Shown: in pieces, positions 31,843-44,254 of the stretch | How the letters are laid out: every line of letters starts with the position of its first letter | Position numbering within the stretch: position 1 is the first letter of the stretch | Source: Azolla caroliniana | Lineage: Eukaryota > Polypodiophyta | Length of the DNA: 64,000 nt | NCBI GenBank assembly: GCA_043228905.1 | Contig: JBHGNT010000017.1 | Location: 7,316,001-7,380,000 of the forward strand | Direction: 5' to 3' | The notes under the pieces: generated by a model | Database searches by the model: none | What the model saw: only the letters and a program-made list of their open reading frames with translations | What the model was told of the DNA's origin: nothing | Position numbers and translations under genes: made by a program

Positions 31843-32475
31843 GTAGAGTGGTGGCAATGGAGGAGTGAACTCCGTCAGATCGAATAGTGGCAGATGATGC
31901 TTGGAACGCAGAGTGGTGGCAACTGAGTGTAGAATGACAGCAATGGAGGAGTGAACTCCGTTGGATCGAATAGTGGCAGCAATCCACGACCGAATAGTAG
32001 TAGCAACTGAGTGTAGAATGGCAACAATGGAGGAGTGAACTCCATCGGATCAAACAATTACTGCAATCCACGACTGAATAATGGCGGCAATTGAGTATAG
32101 AATGGTGGCAATGGAGTGAATTCCTTCAGATCGAATAGTGGCAGATGATGCTTGGAACGCACAGTGGCGACAACTGAGTGTAGAATGGTGGCAGTGGAGG
32201 AGGAGTGAACTCCGTCAGATCGCACAATGGTAGCAATCCACGACTAAACAATAGCGGTAATTGAGTGTAGAATGGCAACAATGGAGGAGTGAAGTCAATA
32301 GGAGCGAATAGTGGCAGATGATGCTTGGACCGAATAGTGGCGGCAACTGAGTATAGAATGGCGCCAATGGAGGAGTGAACTTCGTTGAATCGAACAGTGG
32401 CAGATGATGCTTGCACCGCACAATGGCAGCAACTGAGTGTAGAATGGCGGTAATGGAGGAGTGGACTCAATAGGG
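31843..32475. repeat. 84-bp tandem array, about 7.5 copies
   Basis: Units of about 82-88 bp begin GTGTAGAATGGCAACAATGG and run to the next GTGTAGA. Two alternating versions occur, one with GCAGATGATGCTTGGA and one with GCAGCAATCCACGAC, in the order A B B A B A A. The frames crossing the array are by-products of the repeat. Confidence 0.9.
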
Positions 32476-33459
32476 TTTAGGAACAGTGGAGTAATCTAAG
32501 CCTAAATAGTCACAAAGTGTTGGCCAACGTGATGTGGCAATGGATCATGCATAATGGTATATAACTTATGGTGCACATATCCATTTATGCTACAAATTTA
32601 TGTTGCACATTTATGGTGCTCATTTATATAATTAAAACATTCTAATGTTTTCAATCATGGTGCAAAAATGACTATTTATCACTGGTAGCTTTTTGCATCT
32701 AATTAGCTCTGTCAAGGACATAGCTAATTGTTTCCACTCGGCATGCTTTCACCAAGAAACAAGCAAAAATACATACATCCATACATACAATTAAATTCTA
32801 AACAAACGAAATGTACAAAAGAAAATAAATATATAATAAGTACATGTTTAAAAAAAGTAAAAACAAAAATTAAACATGTTGCAAAATGACGATATGTAAG
32901 TGACGCTGATAGAGATGTGTTTTGGCATTACTACCAACCTATTTTGTTGTGACATGTATAGAACACATGTATCCACATAGATCTAACATGCACTTATATG
33001 AAACACATATATACACACATTTGCGTATATAGATACATACACAGACACACACAACATTGACACCTACACACATGGCGTAATACAATACATACAACACATG
33101 CAATACAATACAATACATAAACATGGAATACAACACAATACATACACACACATAGCATATACATACATACATACAACCATACATAAATTATATACAACAC
33201 ATGCAATACAATTCAAATAATACAATGCATATATATATACATCTATAGAACATACATGTGTTTTTCTACGTAAGGGTATTTCAAATGAGTTGTCAAAATA
33301 TATATTGGTAATAAGGGGTATTCTTATTAACCATTTATTTTACAAAAGGGTTCTAAAATATTAGAGAAACCTAATTTTGAACTTGCATGACTTAGTCAAT
33401 GCGTCTTCTGGAACCCAAGTATCAGAGATAAATCTGGTCAACTAATTGGATCAAGTAAG
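32476..33459. other. AT-rich DNA with CA/TACA-rich low complexity
   Basis: From about 32760 to 33240 the sequence is rich in ACATACATACA and ACAATACAATAC motifs. No gene is supported. The last bases are the target duplication GTAAG of copia I. Confidence 0.7.
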
Positions 33460-33719
33460 TGTTGGCATAAAAGGCCGACTCCTTCTAACTTGTATCCTAG
33501 TGTGAACACATCTTGAAGTTAGGGCTTGAGTATATAAGCTCAACCCTAACATTATAACGAAAAATCTTGTATTTTGAGTCTCTGAGAGTGTAAGAGTTAC
33601 AGAATAACAAGAGCTTGAAGTCTGTCTACGTTTCCATCATTTCTTTTGTCATACTCTGTGTTGTTTGTTGTGCACATAACCGACATGTCCTCACATTCTT
33701 CCCGGCATATCCGTCAACA
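33460..33719 (+). repeat. 5' LTR of copia I (260 bp)
   Basis: It starts TGTTGGCATAAAAGG and ends CCGTCAACA. A TATATAAGC box at about 33531 is the likely promoter. Confidence 0.95.
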
Positions 33720-33721
33720 AC

Positions 33722-33734
33722 TGATATCAGAGTG
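33722..33734 (+). other. Copia I primer binding site
   Basis: TGATATCAGAGTG, two bases after the LTR, is the initiator tRNA-Met site with changes. Confidence 0.85.
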
Positions 33735-33818
33735 ACTTGCTACTTAGCGGCAACAAAACAGTAGTGAAAGCTGAAAGGAAAGACAAGGTCAGTAAAAATC
33801 TCATTTTCAAAAAGGAAC

Positions 33819-34720
33819 ATGGCTTCAACATCCGGTACAAGAGTTGAAATCCAAAAATTCGATGGAAAAAAATTTGCCTTGTGGAAGGAGATGATGTAGG
33901 ATGTGTTGATCATCAGAAGACAGGTCGAAGTTATTCGACATAGTGAAAAACCTACTTCGATGACAACCGAAGACTGGAGATCCATAGCCGAAATTGTGCG
34001 CTCCACCATCCGAATGTATCTGACCGAAAACTTCTACTTCAGCATTGCCAAGGAGATGACAACATTCTTGTTATGGGAGAAGTTGTAGGCTGTGTAGAGA
34101 AAGAAGTCCTCATCTTCGAAATTGATACTGATCAGACAACTATTCAACATGAAGATGACAGAAACCGATCCAACCACCTCCCACATCAACACCTTCAGCC
34201 AAGTGTTGTTTGAACTCTCCTCCCAAGGGATTAACTTCGACGAAGAAGTTAAAGCCCTTGCCCTCCCATCGAGCTTGTGGACGAGTTGGGAGGTATTCTA
34301 CAGGACATTTGCCAATAGCCAACCAAATCTAAATCTACAGGAAACAGTCAGACAAGTCCTTACTGAGGATATTAGGCAAAAATCAATGGGACTCACCATC
34401 GACGAGTCGGCAGAAGCCCATCACTCGACTGATCCAATCGATCAAGAGAACAAGTTGACAGAACCGGTCGAAATACCAATCGGTCAAAAACGAGGGGAGA
34501 CCGACAACGGTCGAAGTCTAGAATGAGTCGATCAAGCGAATTATGCACCCATTGTAGAAAAGTCAGTCCTAATGTTTCTGATTGTTGGTCGATCAAGAGG
34601 AAGAGACTGGTTAGTGATCTAATCAAAATCAAGGACGATCCAACTCGAACCACTCTCCAATCGACAATGAAGTCAATGTTGCTGACACCTGATCCGGAGA
34701 GATCCTCTCCTTAGAGGACT
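33819..34720 (+). pseudogene. Copia I gag
   Basis: The frame starts MASTSGTRVEIQKFDGKKF, and the next tryptophan-containing block is WKEMM. TAG codons at about 33898 and 34087 interrupt. Later parts give INTFSQVLFELSSQGINFDE and a knuckle region CTHCRKVSPNVSDCW in which the usual His position is replaced. Confidence 0.85.
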
Positions 34721-34764
34721 CAATGATCGGAGAAGTTCTCTAAAGTGCGCAAGATGCACATACG

Positions 34765-35263
34765 TGGTTGCTAGAATTTGGTGCCACATTCCACGTGACC
34801 CCTAACATCGAATGGTTCTCAAACTATTTGGTCGGTGCCAATAGGCAGGAATGCAAAATCGCCGAAGTCGGCAATGTACCAATTCAATTGTCAAATGGAT
34901 ACATGATTGTCATGCACCATGTCCGGCACGTACCCACACTAAAAAGGAGTCTCCATCGGCATGTTAGCCAAAGATGAGTACCGAACGACTCTCAATGAGT
35001 TGACATAGATGATCAGCCAAGGAAACCTGAAGATCGGATGCGGACACAAGTATAATAACTGGTATCCTATCATGGCGATCAATCTAGAAGGGGTTGTGAA
35101 TGTGGCCGAAAAGAGCGATCCGAACTTATGGCATGGCTCACTCAACCATATGTCTCAAGCCGGACTTGACCGGCTAATGGAGATTGGCTACATTCCGAAA
35201 CTCTTAGCAAAGACAGACTTCTGCGAGCATTGTCGATATGGGAAACAAACCAAAAACCAATGA
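34765..35263 (+). pseudogene. Copia I protease and GAG-pre-integrase
   Basis: WLLEFGATFHVTPNIEW corresponds to the protease core, but DSG has become EFG, so the catalytic Asp is lost. GAG-pre-integrase follows in 35009-35263 (NLWHGSLNHMSQAGLDRLM, FCEHCRYGKQT). Confidence 0.85.
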
Positions 35264-35279
35264 ACTCTCTTCACTATGA

Positions 35280-35990
35280 GATGGTATGACAACCCCTACA
35301 GCTCGTGCACACAGATATATGTGGGCCTATTCCTGAGCGATCCCTAGGAGGCTCTCGGTATGTCATCACATTTGTTGATGACTGTACACGGAAGGTTTGG
35401 GCCTACTCAATTAGGTCCAAAGACGAAGCGCTCGAGTTCTTAATTTGGTGGAAAACTGAAGTGGAGAACTGATCAGGATACATAGTGGAGACACTTCAAT
35501 CCGACAACAAAGGTGAATACACCTCTTGAGCCTTCAAATTGTACCTGTCCGACAAAGGGATCAGACACAAAAAGATCATTCCTACACACCCATGCAAAAT
35601 GGAGTGGGTGAATGGATCAACCGAACAATCTAGGAGAGGGTGGCGACAATGCTCCAACAAGCTAAACTAAAGCTAGAGTTCTGGGCGAAGCATTGCAAAA
35701 GGCAGTATACCTAATCAATCTATCCCCATCAAAAGCAATCTGGCTCGAAGTGCCATAGGAACTGTGGTCAGGCAAACGACCGACCTATGATAGGCTCCAT
35801 ATATTCGGATGCGAAGCCTACACATTCATGGAAGTTGGCACCCCATGCAACAAAATGTATATTTCTGGTTTATGGAACCGATGGGGAATTCGGCTACAGG
35901 ATATGGAACCCAAAGAACCGGAAGTTGATACAGAGCAGTGATGTAGTGGAACCAACAGACAACAATGGGCAAAAAGTTTTCTTTTGAAAT
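35280..35990 (+). pseudogene. Copia I integrase
   Basis: Translation in several frames gives a core with VHTDICGPIPE, TFVDDCTRKVW, an SDNKGEY segment and GVGEWINRT. The C-terminal part is GYRIWNPKNRKLI. Two or more frameshifts are needed to link the parts. Confidence 0.8.
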
Positions 35991-36384
35991 CGACAGAGAA
36001 GTCGTAGAAAGACCAACCCACTGGGCCAAATCGGCAATTCGACAAACAGTCGAAATCAACCGAGCTGACACCACCCTTGCTAACTCTGAATTAGCAAGAG
36101 GTCCATCTAGTCGAAAATGGGTCAACTACGCGATTGACAAGAACTGACAAAGACAATATGTCCAAGGCAAAAGCTGCCATGTCAATCAATCCTAAAGAAG
36201 GGGAGGATGACGTGACACTGCCAAAATCCCTGTACATGGGCGAGTCATCCAACAGGACTCCTAACATAAGTGGTTCAACAAATGTCGATCGAAGGGTCCG
36301 AACCGATCACTTCTTCACCCAAAAGATCCGGACGAGTTTGACGACAAACAGAGTTCTATCAATCGGGCCTCGACTACGTCAACT

Positions 36385-37700
36385 ACACTGATGCAGGCGA
36401 ACCAAGCACACACGAAGAAGAATAGCCGCACCAGACACCGATACATGGCTACATGCCATGCAATCCAAGATGGACTCGATTTAATAGAATCAAACATGGG
36501 AGCTTGTCGAACTACTAGTAGGAAGGAAGACGCTACCCTGCAAATGGGTCTTCAAGTACAAATATGTATCTGACTTAGAGAAACCCAAATACAAAGTTCG
36601 GTTCATAACGAAGGGATTCAAAGAAGAACACGGGGTCGACTACGGCGATATATTCTAACCAATAGTCAAGATGACCACCCTTTGGCTCCTACTTGGGGTC
36701 GTGGCGACAGAGGACCTAGAGCTAGAGTAGCTAGACGTCAAAACGGGCTTCAAGGCATCTATATGTCTCAACCGGCAGGCTTCAAGGCAACATGGGAGGA
36801 AGGTCACCTCGTATGTCGACTGAAGAAAAGCCTCTGTGGTACCAGAAGTTTGACTCCTACATCCGATAGCTCGGCTACAGTCGGTCGCACTCCGACCCAT
36901 GTCTATATACTCAGAAATTGGTCGACGAGTCCTAAATCTATCTAATCCTATATGTTGACGACATGCTGATTGCAAGAAGCAATCAAGCTCAAATTGGAAA
37001 GCTAAAACAGAGCCTTCACAACAATTTTGCGATAAAGGAACTCGAACAAGACTGACACATACTAGGCATGAGGATCGAGTGAAATCGGATGACAAAGACT
37101 CTCCAACTCTCCTAGCTCGACTGCATCTGAAAGGTGTTGAGGCGCTTAAACATGGAGAACGTGAAGCCATCACCAACACCAAGTCCGACGTCGATCCGAC
37201 TATCAGACAGAGACTCTCCTTCAACGAACAAGGAGAGAGAGCTCAATAGGAAGATACCGTACGCATGGGCCATGGGAAGTATCATGTACGCGATGGTGGT
37301 GACCCAACCTGACCTTGCCTCTGTCGTAGGGGTCGTTAGCCACTACATGTCGAGCCCAGGTTGGACGCATTGGGAGGCTGTAAAGCACATTTTCAGGTAC
37401 CTAAATGGGACCGAGGATGCACAACTAATTTTCGTATCATCAAACCCGACCGAAGTCGAAGGCTACACCGACTCTGATTATGCCAGGAATTCGGACAATC
37501 GGAAATCGACACTAGGCTACATCTTCACCTATGGTGGTGGGGCTATATGACGGAGTTTGAAGCTTCAAGAGTGCACGACTGTGTTTGCTACAAAAGCCGA
37601 GTACATAACAACAACGAAGGAAGTGATCTGGCTACATCAACTGACTGTCGACTTCTCGGTTATGAACCGAATCGATCGACTAGAGTAGAAGACCGTCGAG
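36385..37700 (+). pseudogene. Copia I reverse transcriptase and RNase H
   Basis: Pieces include MSQPAGFKATWEEGHLVCRL, a truncated LKKSL segment, a catalytic-region remnant (YVDDMLIA in a broken frame at about 36948-36971) and the open frame 37134-37550 with MSSPGWTHWEAVKHIFRYL and EGYTDSDYARNSDNRKSTL. The block between LKKSL and WYQKF has a small deletion. Confidence 0.85.
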
Positions 37701-37955
37701 CATGGAACAAAAGGTAAGTTGAAGACCTACCTGATCATACGAGGTGACTAGACGTCAAGGCCAAGAGTCAAAGTCGGATACGCCAACCCAGATAACTAGC
37801 CGAATCAAGCCAGATACCGACTTCGCCTTAGCTGACTCCGCCATATGCCAAAGGACTTGTAATTATCACATTAGATTAAATTGTAATCTAGGTTCATGGG
37901 GGTGATAACCCCATAACACTATATGTAGAAAGAGTAGTTCGTTTACAGGGGAATT

Positions 37956-38212
37956 TGTTGGCATAACAGGCTGACTCCTTCCACTTTGTATCCTAATGTG
38001 AACACATCTTGAAGTTAGGGCTTGGGTATATAAGCTCAACCCTAATATTGTAACAAAAAATCTTGTATCTTGAGTCTCTGTGAGTGTAAGAGTTACAAAA
38101 TAATGAGAGCTTCCATTATAGCTTGAACTGTGTCTATTGTCATACTCTCTCTGTTGTTTGTTGTGCACATAACCGACAAGTCCTCACATTATTCCACGCA
38201 TATCCGTCAACA
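37956..38212 (+). repeat. 3' LTR of copia I (257 bp)
   Basis: It pairs with 33460-33719. The polypurine tract ACAGGGGAATT lies just before it. Confidence 0.95.
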
Positions 38213-38437
38213 GTAAGGGGTTGTCATGGGGATGCATTGCAGAAGGTCTAGGAAAGAGTATAGAATGTTGGAGACGGTTTATGTCATTGCCAATACAAGA
38301 TCAAGCTAACATAGTCCATGGAACGAAGGGCGGGTGGACTATGAGATCTAAAATTTTTAATGTGCTATTGCTTAAGGAAGCTACTAATCAAAGAACGATA
38401 ATGGAGAAGTGGATAGGCTATGAGGAGGAGGGCTCTT

Positions 38438-39121
38438 TGATACCCAGAAGTAGGGAAACACAACTCGGAACAGAAAACAGTAAATGGGCAAAATATTCAT
38501 AGTACACATGCAACACAAGTTTTACGTGGAAACCCTAAACCAGGGAAAAACCACAGGAGAACATATCTTCACTATAATTGTGGGTATACAAGAGAAGGAA
38601 AACATATTACAACCTCTGCACAACAGAGTATTCCCCTTAGGGTTAAAACACTAAATAGCTCTCTTACTTTGTCTACGCACGAGCTCTCACTCTCTCGCAT
38701 CACTCTTCTTCTCTCTATCTCACAGTTACAACCTTCGTTGTGTTCTATTCTACATACATAATGTTTGCCCTAGGTGTATTTATATTTATACATTGTATGG
38801 GATATTTGCAAATGTAGTTCCTACTATTACTATTATTGTTATTATTATAATGATAATTGTATCCGTTAATCAGCCGACTAGTCGACTAGCCAATACCCAT
38901 GTCGACTGTCCAGGTAGCTTTACTAGTCGTCCTTGTTCTCGACCATCTGATCGGCCCAACTAGTCGATCTTGTCTTCGACTTGGATCGTCCACAGTCGAC
39001 TCTCACTATGTCGACTCTTCCATGTCTTCGATTGTCGGCTCTTACTTAGCCCAAACAGTCAGCTCTTACCACAAGAGCGACATATTCCTAACCGACAGGT
39101 CTTCTCCAACCAAACTGTGCA
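38438..39121 (-). repeat. Putative solo LTR related to the TGTTGGGA family
   Basis: The plus strand contains TACGTGGAAACCCTAAACCA and GGGAAAAACCACAGGAG, shared with the LTRs at 8812 and 45238, and a TTTGCCCTAGGTGTATTTAT segment. Right of this are clustered AGTCGACT motifs. Boundaries TGATACCC and CTGTGCA are proposed from TG/CA only; the flanking 5-mers do not match. Confidence 0.45.
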
Positions 39122-39690
39122 TCTAGTAATGTTAATGCAAGAGATATGGTATGAAGTTGTAGCCAGTATAAAGAGTCAATACAATGGCCTCACGGGCGGA
39201 TCCAATAGAGTTTAAAGAAAACGACTAGTCCTCATCCAACAATGGTTGTCCTCTTCCTTTCTTGAGTCAGTGGGCATCCACATAAGATGGAACTATGGCA
39301 TCCCTATAGGGATTTGTATATAATACTCTCATTTGTAAAATTTTATAACTACTGGAAGGAGCTTTTCTAGAAAAAAGAAAACATAATCAAAGGCAGAGCA
39401 TTGTATCAAAGGGTGATACTCAGACTTTCGAACTTGTTTAAGGCAAAGTGTGCATAGTAGACCACTCTCATCACTTGTGCCACAATACTCCGTCTCATTT
39501 GTGTAGAGAGAGAGAGAGAGAGAGAGAATATTTGTATTGAATGTGTCAATGTTCTCTCTACCATCACATTAGGATTTGTGGGAGATTATGGTGGTTATAG
39601 GTGCATCCTATTAATTATGATGGTACTTATCCCTTTGTTTTGTTTTTCTATTTATTTATTTAGGTAATTAGTAATTACAACTGAATGTGT
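39122..39690. other. Unassigned DNA with a short GA run
   Basis: Contains a GA microsatellite at about 39507-39527. No coding feature recognised. Confidence 0.5.
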
Positions 39691-40010
39691 GAATGTTCAT
39701 GTCTACTTTGTCTAGAGAGTTCAACCATTGATGACCTTTTTATTCCCCCCAAAAAACCTTCCATTAGTTATAAAATTATACTTATACAAGAATGAGTGAA
39801 TGTTCATGTCTACTTTGTCTAGAGAGTTCAACCATTGATGACCTTTTTATTCCCCCCCAAAAAAACCTTCCATTAGTTATAAAATTATACTTATACAAGA
39901 ATGAGTGAATGTTCATGTCTACTTTGTCTAGAGAGTTCAACCATTGATGACCTTTTTATTCCCCCCCAAAAAACCTTCCATTAGTTATAAAATTATACTT
40001 ATATAGCTTG
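39691..40010. repeat. 108-bp tandem triplication
   Basis: Three near-identical units start GAATGTTCATGTCTACTTTG at 39691, 39798 and 39907, differing mainly in the length of a C/A run (CCCCCCAAAAAA). Confidence 0.95.
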
Positions 40011-40667
40011 ATGGTGTTTTGTTGACTCTTGCCTTGTGCATATTGGAAAGATTTGATAATTCAATTGGAGGAAATCTTTAAGTCTTTCTCAATCGTTTAC
40101 AATTGTTATATATTATATTGTATTGCATTTCTTTTACTATCTAGACTCTCTAGTCTACACTACAACATACACTATCATTTTTATTTTCATTGCAGTTTTG
40201 AAAAAAGCCCCGAAAGTGCTGAAACATTGTCCGGACAATCCAATACAGATCAAATGCAGAGAATGGAGTACGTAAACGTGAAAACAAGTACAAGCTACCT
40301 AACAATCAAAATAATTGACTGGTTCTCATAATATATCATCGCTATATGTTGATCACGTTTGTATGTAAGGGGGTATCAGGAATTGTTGTCTCATGGGCCA
40401 ATTTTGGCCTTAGAAGATGTTAATATATCTTTCCTTTCTTTACATAGGCCTAGCATGGGGAAATGTAGTATATATCTTTTTCATTGTTAGAAGCTATAGT
40501 TAAGGTGAGAAGATAATCAAGTTAATATAGAGCATGTATAGATGAGTCTTGATGTGATGATTATAATACATTTTGAACTTCCAAATAATTACATGCAAAA
40601 TTAAAGTGTAAGAAATTTAAATGCATTTGTCTCATGCCCATGGTGTTATTTGTAAGTTATTTTATTT

Positions 40668-41732
40668 TCACCCACTTAAGCTCCTGCCTACATAATATGA
40701 CGACAAATTAGCTGCAACAGAAATAATGATAAAGACAGCTGCAATGATGCTCTGCAGGAAAACCAATCTAACCATTTAGCACATGTAAAATCGAATAATT
40801 CCAATGTTTAAGACCATTTTTTATCGAACAATCTACTCACCATTATAAGGCATCCGAGAAAGCCGTCCCTGTCTGTCGGTTTATGAGGTGTGCAGTAGAG
40901 GATCGCGCCCACAAACCAGGCAGGAGTAATTAACCACCCAATACCAAACCTAGACACACACACACACACACACAACATGTTAGACACAATGCATGAGAAC
41001 AGATTATAATTGCAAGTATGTGAACATTCTAAACCTTCTATCTAATCCAATTGAATTTCCAAAGATGCATTAAATATTTTTGCAATGTTGCCCATCTGAA
41101 CTTATATACAAACGTTTTTTCTTTTTTCCTTTGTTTTGTTTTGGTAGCTGATTGAACTGTTGTCCCACATATTATGTTTAATTGTGTATCAAGATTTGTT
41201 TGTTGATGGTTACACCACCATTACTTACAATATCCAGCCGATTCCACATACGCATCCTGGTTGGGCATTAGCTGCTTCGGCATTCTGGATAATAATTTGA
41301 GGCCCTACAAGAAAAAAAGGAAAGGAACCTCATCCTCTCAGAAACATGAATAAGATATGAATGAATGGAGAATGTATGGAATCCGGGCGGAGAAGAAGAA
41401 GAAGAAGAAGAAGATCTGGAGACATATGAAAGATAGGTAGGTAAAGAGATGTGTGAAAGTAATTAGGATAGCTTATACGATATAATCAATGCGAAGAAAG
41501 CAAAATAAGGAGGAGTAAGTTGAGAAACAGAAAAAGATAAAAAGAAACAGTAATTTGAGCAAAGGGAATTAGGGTTGTGGGGATGATGACCAGGTTGAAG
41601 GGGCTGGGGATATCCGGGGGCTGGAGGAGGAGGAGCAGCAGAACCACCATAGCCGTAATTCATGGCTGCAGGAGCAGGGGCAGGAGCAGGGGCCGGGTTT
41701 TGTTGGCCAACATTATTGTATTGTCCATCCAT
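40668..41732 (-). CDS. Small proline-rich two-helix membrane protein, copy 2
   Basis: The four-exon minus-strand model is 41732-41591, 41304-41229, 40949-40841 and 40751-40668 (142+76+109+84 nt, 136 residues plus stop). Exons 2 and 3 have the same lengths as in copy 1. Donors GTAAGT and GTGAGT are strong; the first donor is weak. The N-terminus has an Ala-Pro repeat (NPAPAPAPAPAAMNYGYGG), then PPPPAPGYPQPLQPG. Two hydrophobic segments follow around GWLITPAWFVGAILYC and CLIMSIIAAVFIIISVAANL. The start ATG has no upstream in-frame extension. The layout resembles plant L18a-like membrane proteins, a tentative comparison. Differences from copy 1 are mostly in the tails, while frame and splice sites are kept. 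Confidence 0.7.
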
Positions 41733-42055
41733 TTTGAGACAGACACAGAGACAAAAGCAAGTAAGTATTCAGCCTTTGGACAAATATGAACCAAGACAAG
41801 ACACAAAATGGGGCTTTCAATCCTATATGTATGTATTATGTATAGTTATAGATAGTATATACACACGTGACACGCATATGTATGTGTATGTATTCAAGAC
41901 AAATAAATAACTCTGACTTTCAAACCTATGTGTATGTGTGGGTATATATAATATATGTATTTATGTGTTACAGGCATTTGACCTTGTTCTCCACATAACA
42001 TGGCTTTACAAATCACTCTCTCAAACCCAAGAGTTTTGAAAAGCGATACCATGGG

Positions 42056-42732
42056 TAGCAATGGGCCTAGTTTAGTTTCGGTTTGGTTCGGTTTCTTGGC
42101 CTTGAAACCAAACCATTTATTAATAATATAAACTGAACCAAACTGTTTTAAATTTTATGAAACCATTTAAACCAAACCATTTAGAGCGGAATCGTTAAAC
42201 CAAACCATTTAAAGAATAGGAGAAACCAAACCGTTTACGAAAAATTAGGAGAAACCAAACCAAACTGCTTTATCATAAATCAAAACCAAACCAAACCAAA
42301 CCATTGTTTATTGATATTAATCATCATACTTATTATAAATTTGTGTGAGAAAATCATTATAAATTTTGTTATGATACTTATCATAAAATTTGATCATTAT
42401 ACTTATCATAAATTTGATCATCATAAATGAAAAGGAGACTCTACATATAATACATATAAATTTTAATAACTTAAAACAAGAGTTTAAAATTAAATGTTAA
42501 AAGTTAGAGCCTAAGAGAATATTTTTGACTATTTTTTAACCTATAAACCTTTAAATCGAACCACATAAACAGAAACCGATAAGCCGATAAACCAGTAAAT
42601 TTAAAACCGAACCGAAACCGATTAGTAACATTTGAAATCAAACCAAACCGTTTATTTATCTTTGAACCTATAAACCGTTAAGCCACGGTTTTCGGTTCAA
42701 TTCGGTTTGAGCCGAAACTGGGCCCATTGCTA
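42056..42732. mobile_element. Non-autonomous hAT-like MITE (677 bp)
   Basis: Terminal inverted repeats start TAGCAATGGGCC at both ends and extend into GGTTTGGTTCGG-type repeats. 8-bp flanks are ACCATGGG and GCCACGGG; the empty paralogous site in duplication copy 1 (about 8236-8250) reads GCCACAAG, confirming one 8-bp target duplication. The interior is AT-rich with many AAACCAAACC motifs and no transposase. Confidence 0.85.
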
Positions 42733-43724
42733 GCCACGGGTTTTGAAAGCGATCCCGTCTCTGTTCCTCCTCGTTGGGGAGCCCTCCTCTTATGATGCAA
42801 TCACCATTATGTGCATCAAATGTAAACGCCAAAGTGCCCTTTTTGCTAAAAAAAAGTCATTGTACTGAATAAACATGGGTATAACTCTTTCGTATGCGAA
42901 ACAAAGTCTTCGTTTGTATTTTTTCTTTTTTTTAATATGGACTCTCCCTCTTGCCTTCATTCGAAAAGAAAATGCAATCTTTAGTTTCACAATCATTTGA
43001 AAAGGTCCCTTTCTAGTGACAACCCAATTGATGTGGTAAGCATCTTTAAAATATATATGCTCCTATTTAATAAATTGTGGCCTAGACAAGGCCACTTTCA
43101 GCCCACAACACAATTTGATTGAAACCAAATCATGGGTATCATGATGTGACAAGCATCATTTCCCCCTTAGTTGGAATTTGTAGACCCTCTTGGTTGAATC
43201 AATTGGGCTTCATTGTTGTGGTTTAATTATGTTTAAGTATTATATAGTTAAGTGTGATTGAATACACAATATCAAAGACATTCACTTATGGCAATATCAT
43301 AAGTGAATCATAACCACATGACCTACATTTCTCCTCAAGAGTCTCAACCTTTTGTAAGCCTATATAAGTGTGACCCAAGCAGTGCTATACATATACTACG
43401 AGACTCATATTCTAATTTATAATTATGTTATTGAGTTCTTGTCTTTTGCATTGTGATTAAGAAACCTAGGTCCATGGACCACCTTAGTTGTTAGTCTTGA
43501 GGAAAATATACAACACAAGTTGGTGAGGACGCAAGCGAGAGAATTGGCAATGGATTGTTTTGGAAAACACAAGGAGACATTGCATATGAGGAGGAACTCA
43601 CAATCTTTGTTCAAATTGTCAAAGCCGATGAGGTTATAGTTGTAGCCAACTAATATTTCCATTAGTTTCTTAAAATCAAGGAAGGAAATTGTTAGCATGT
43701 TTTGCCCTTATTAAAATTTGCTCC

Positions 43725-44090
43725 TTTTGCCCCCATTCCATTGGAAGACTATACACATAAGGTCACTGAATATCTTCGACGTTATATCATTTAGAAGCAA
43801 TTATCAAAGAATTTCCAAGTGATATCCTATTGCTATTTGATGCCTCAATTATGGGTTTTTGCTGAACGTGTTCAAAATGGTTCAAATTTTTATGACATTG
43901 GGGGGTTGCAACACGTGGAATCTTTCATGTTTGATGGTAGGCATGGGGCAAACATCTATGTTGAGAAGTTGCAAGGCATTCTCATGTGGAATTTTTGGAT
44001 GTTGGAGCTTGTGGGGATCATTTCCTCGAATGCATACAGTTTTATAGGATATTCCCTACTTATATAGGAATAGAAGACTAAGACGTTGTA
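43725..44090 (+). mobile_element. LINE fragment, zf-RVT-like tail
   Basis: Matches 16300-16640: CCATTGGAAGACTATACACA, then TTCAAAATGGTTCAAAT and ATGTTTGATGGTAGGCATGG, then a GGCATTCTCATGTG segment. It lies at the end of the segmental duplication. Degraded frames only. Confidence 0.55.
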
Positions 44091-44124
44091 CCCGTAGGTC
44101 TTACAAGTAATTAAAATACCTGTG

Positions 44125-44126
<2 letters not shown>

Positions 44127-44172
<46 letters not shown>
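44127..44172. repeat. (GA)n microsatellite
   Basis: A nearly pure GA run of about 46 bp. Confidence 0.95.
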
Positions 44173-44174
<2 letters not shown>

Positions 44175-44254
44175 CTCGTCTTCAAAGGTCAAATATGACC
44201 TATGAGACCAAAAATATGTTGTAAATGAGAAACCAGCCTCAATTGGATAGTTAG

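Larger units (their letters stand above)
33460..38212 (+). mobile_element. Ty1/copia LTR retrotransposon I, full length
   Basis: The LTRs are 33460-33719 and 37956-38212 with perfect target duplications GTAAG (33455-33459 and 38213-38217). The plus-strand internal order is PBS, gag, zinc knuckle, protease, integrase, reverse transcriptase, RNase H, PPT. Coding is heavily broken by stops and frameshifts. Same family as copia F (55607-59963). Confidence 0.97.
40090..43730. repeat. Segmental duplication, copy 2
   Basis: Collinear with 6040-8811 plus 10149-10650. It carries the longer gene copy and a hAT-like MITE (42056-42732) that copy 1 lacks, and it lacks the two solo LTRs of copy 1. Confidence 0.85.

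Noticed and set aside
31763-32470. Several 60-114 codon frames on the minus strand
   Set aside because: They are repeat products of the 84-bp array, with the same peptide recurring in shifted frames; no protein-coding evidence.
32939-33206. Two Tyr/Cys/Val-rich frames
   Set aside because: They lie in CA/TACA low-complexity DNA; composition is explained by the repeat.
41577-41910. Plus-strand frames opposite exon 1 of gene copy 2
   Set aside because: They are antisense to the Ala-Pro repeat of the four-exon gene, whose splice structure is conserved in the paralog.
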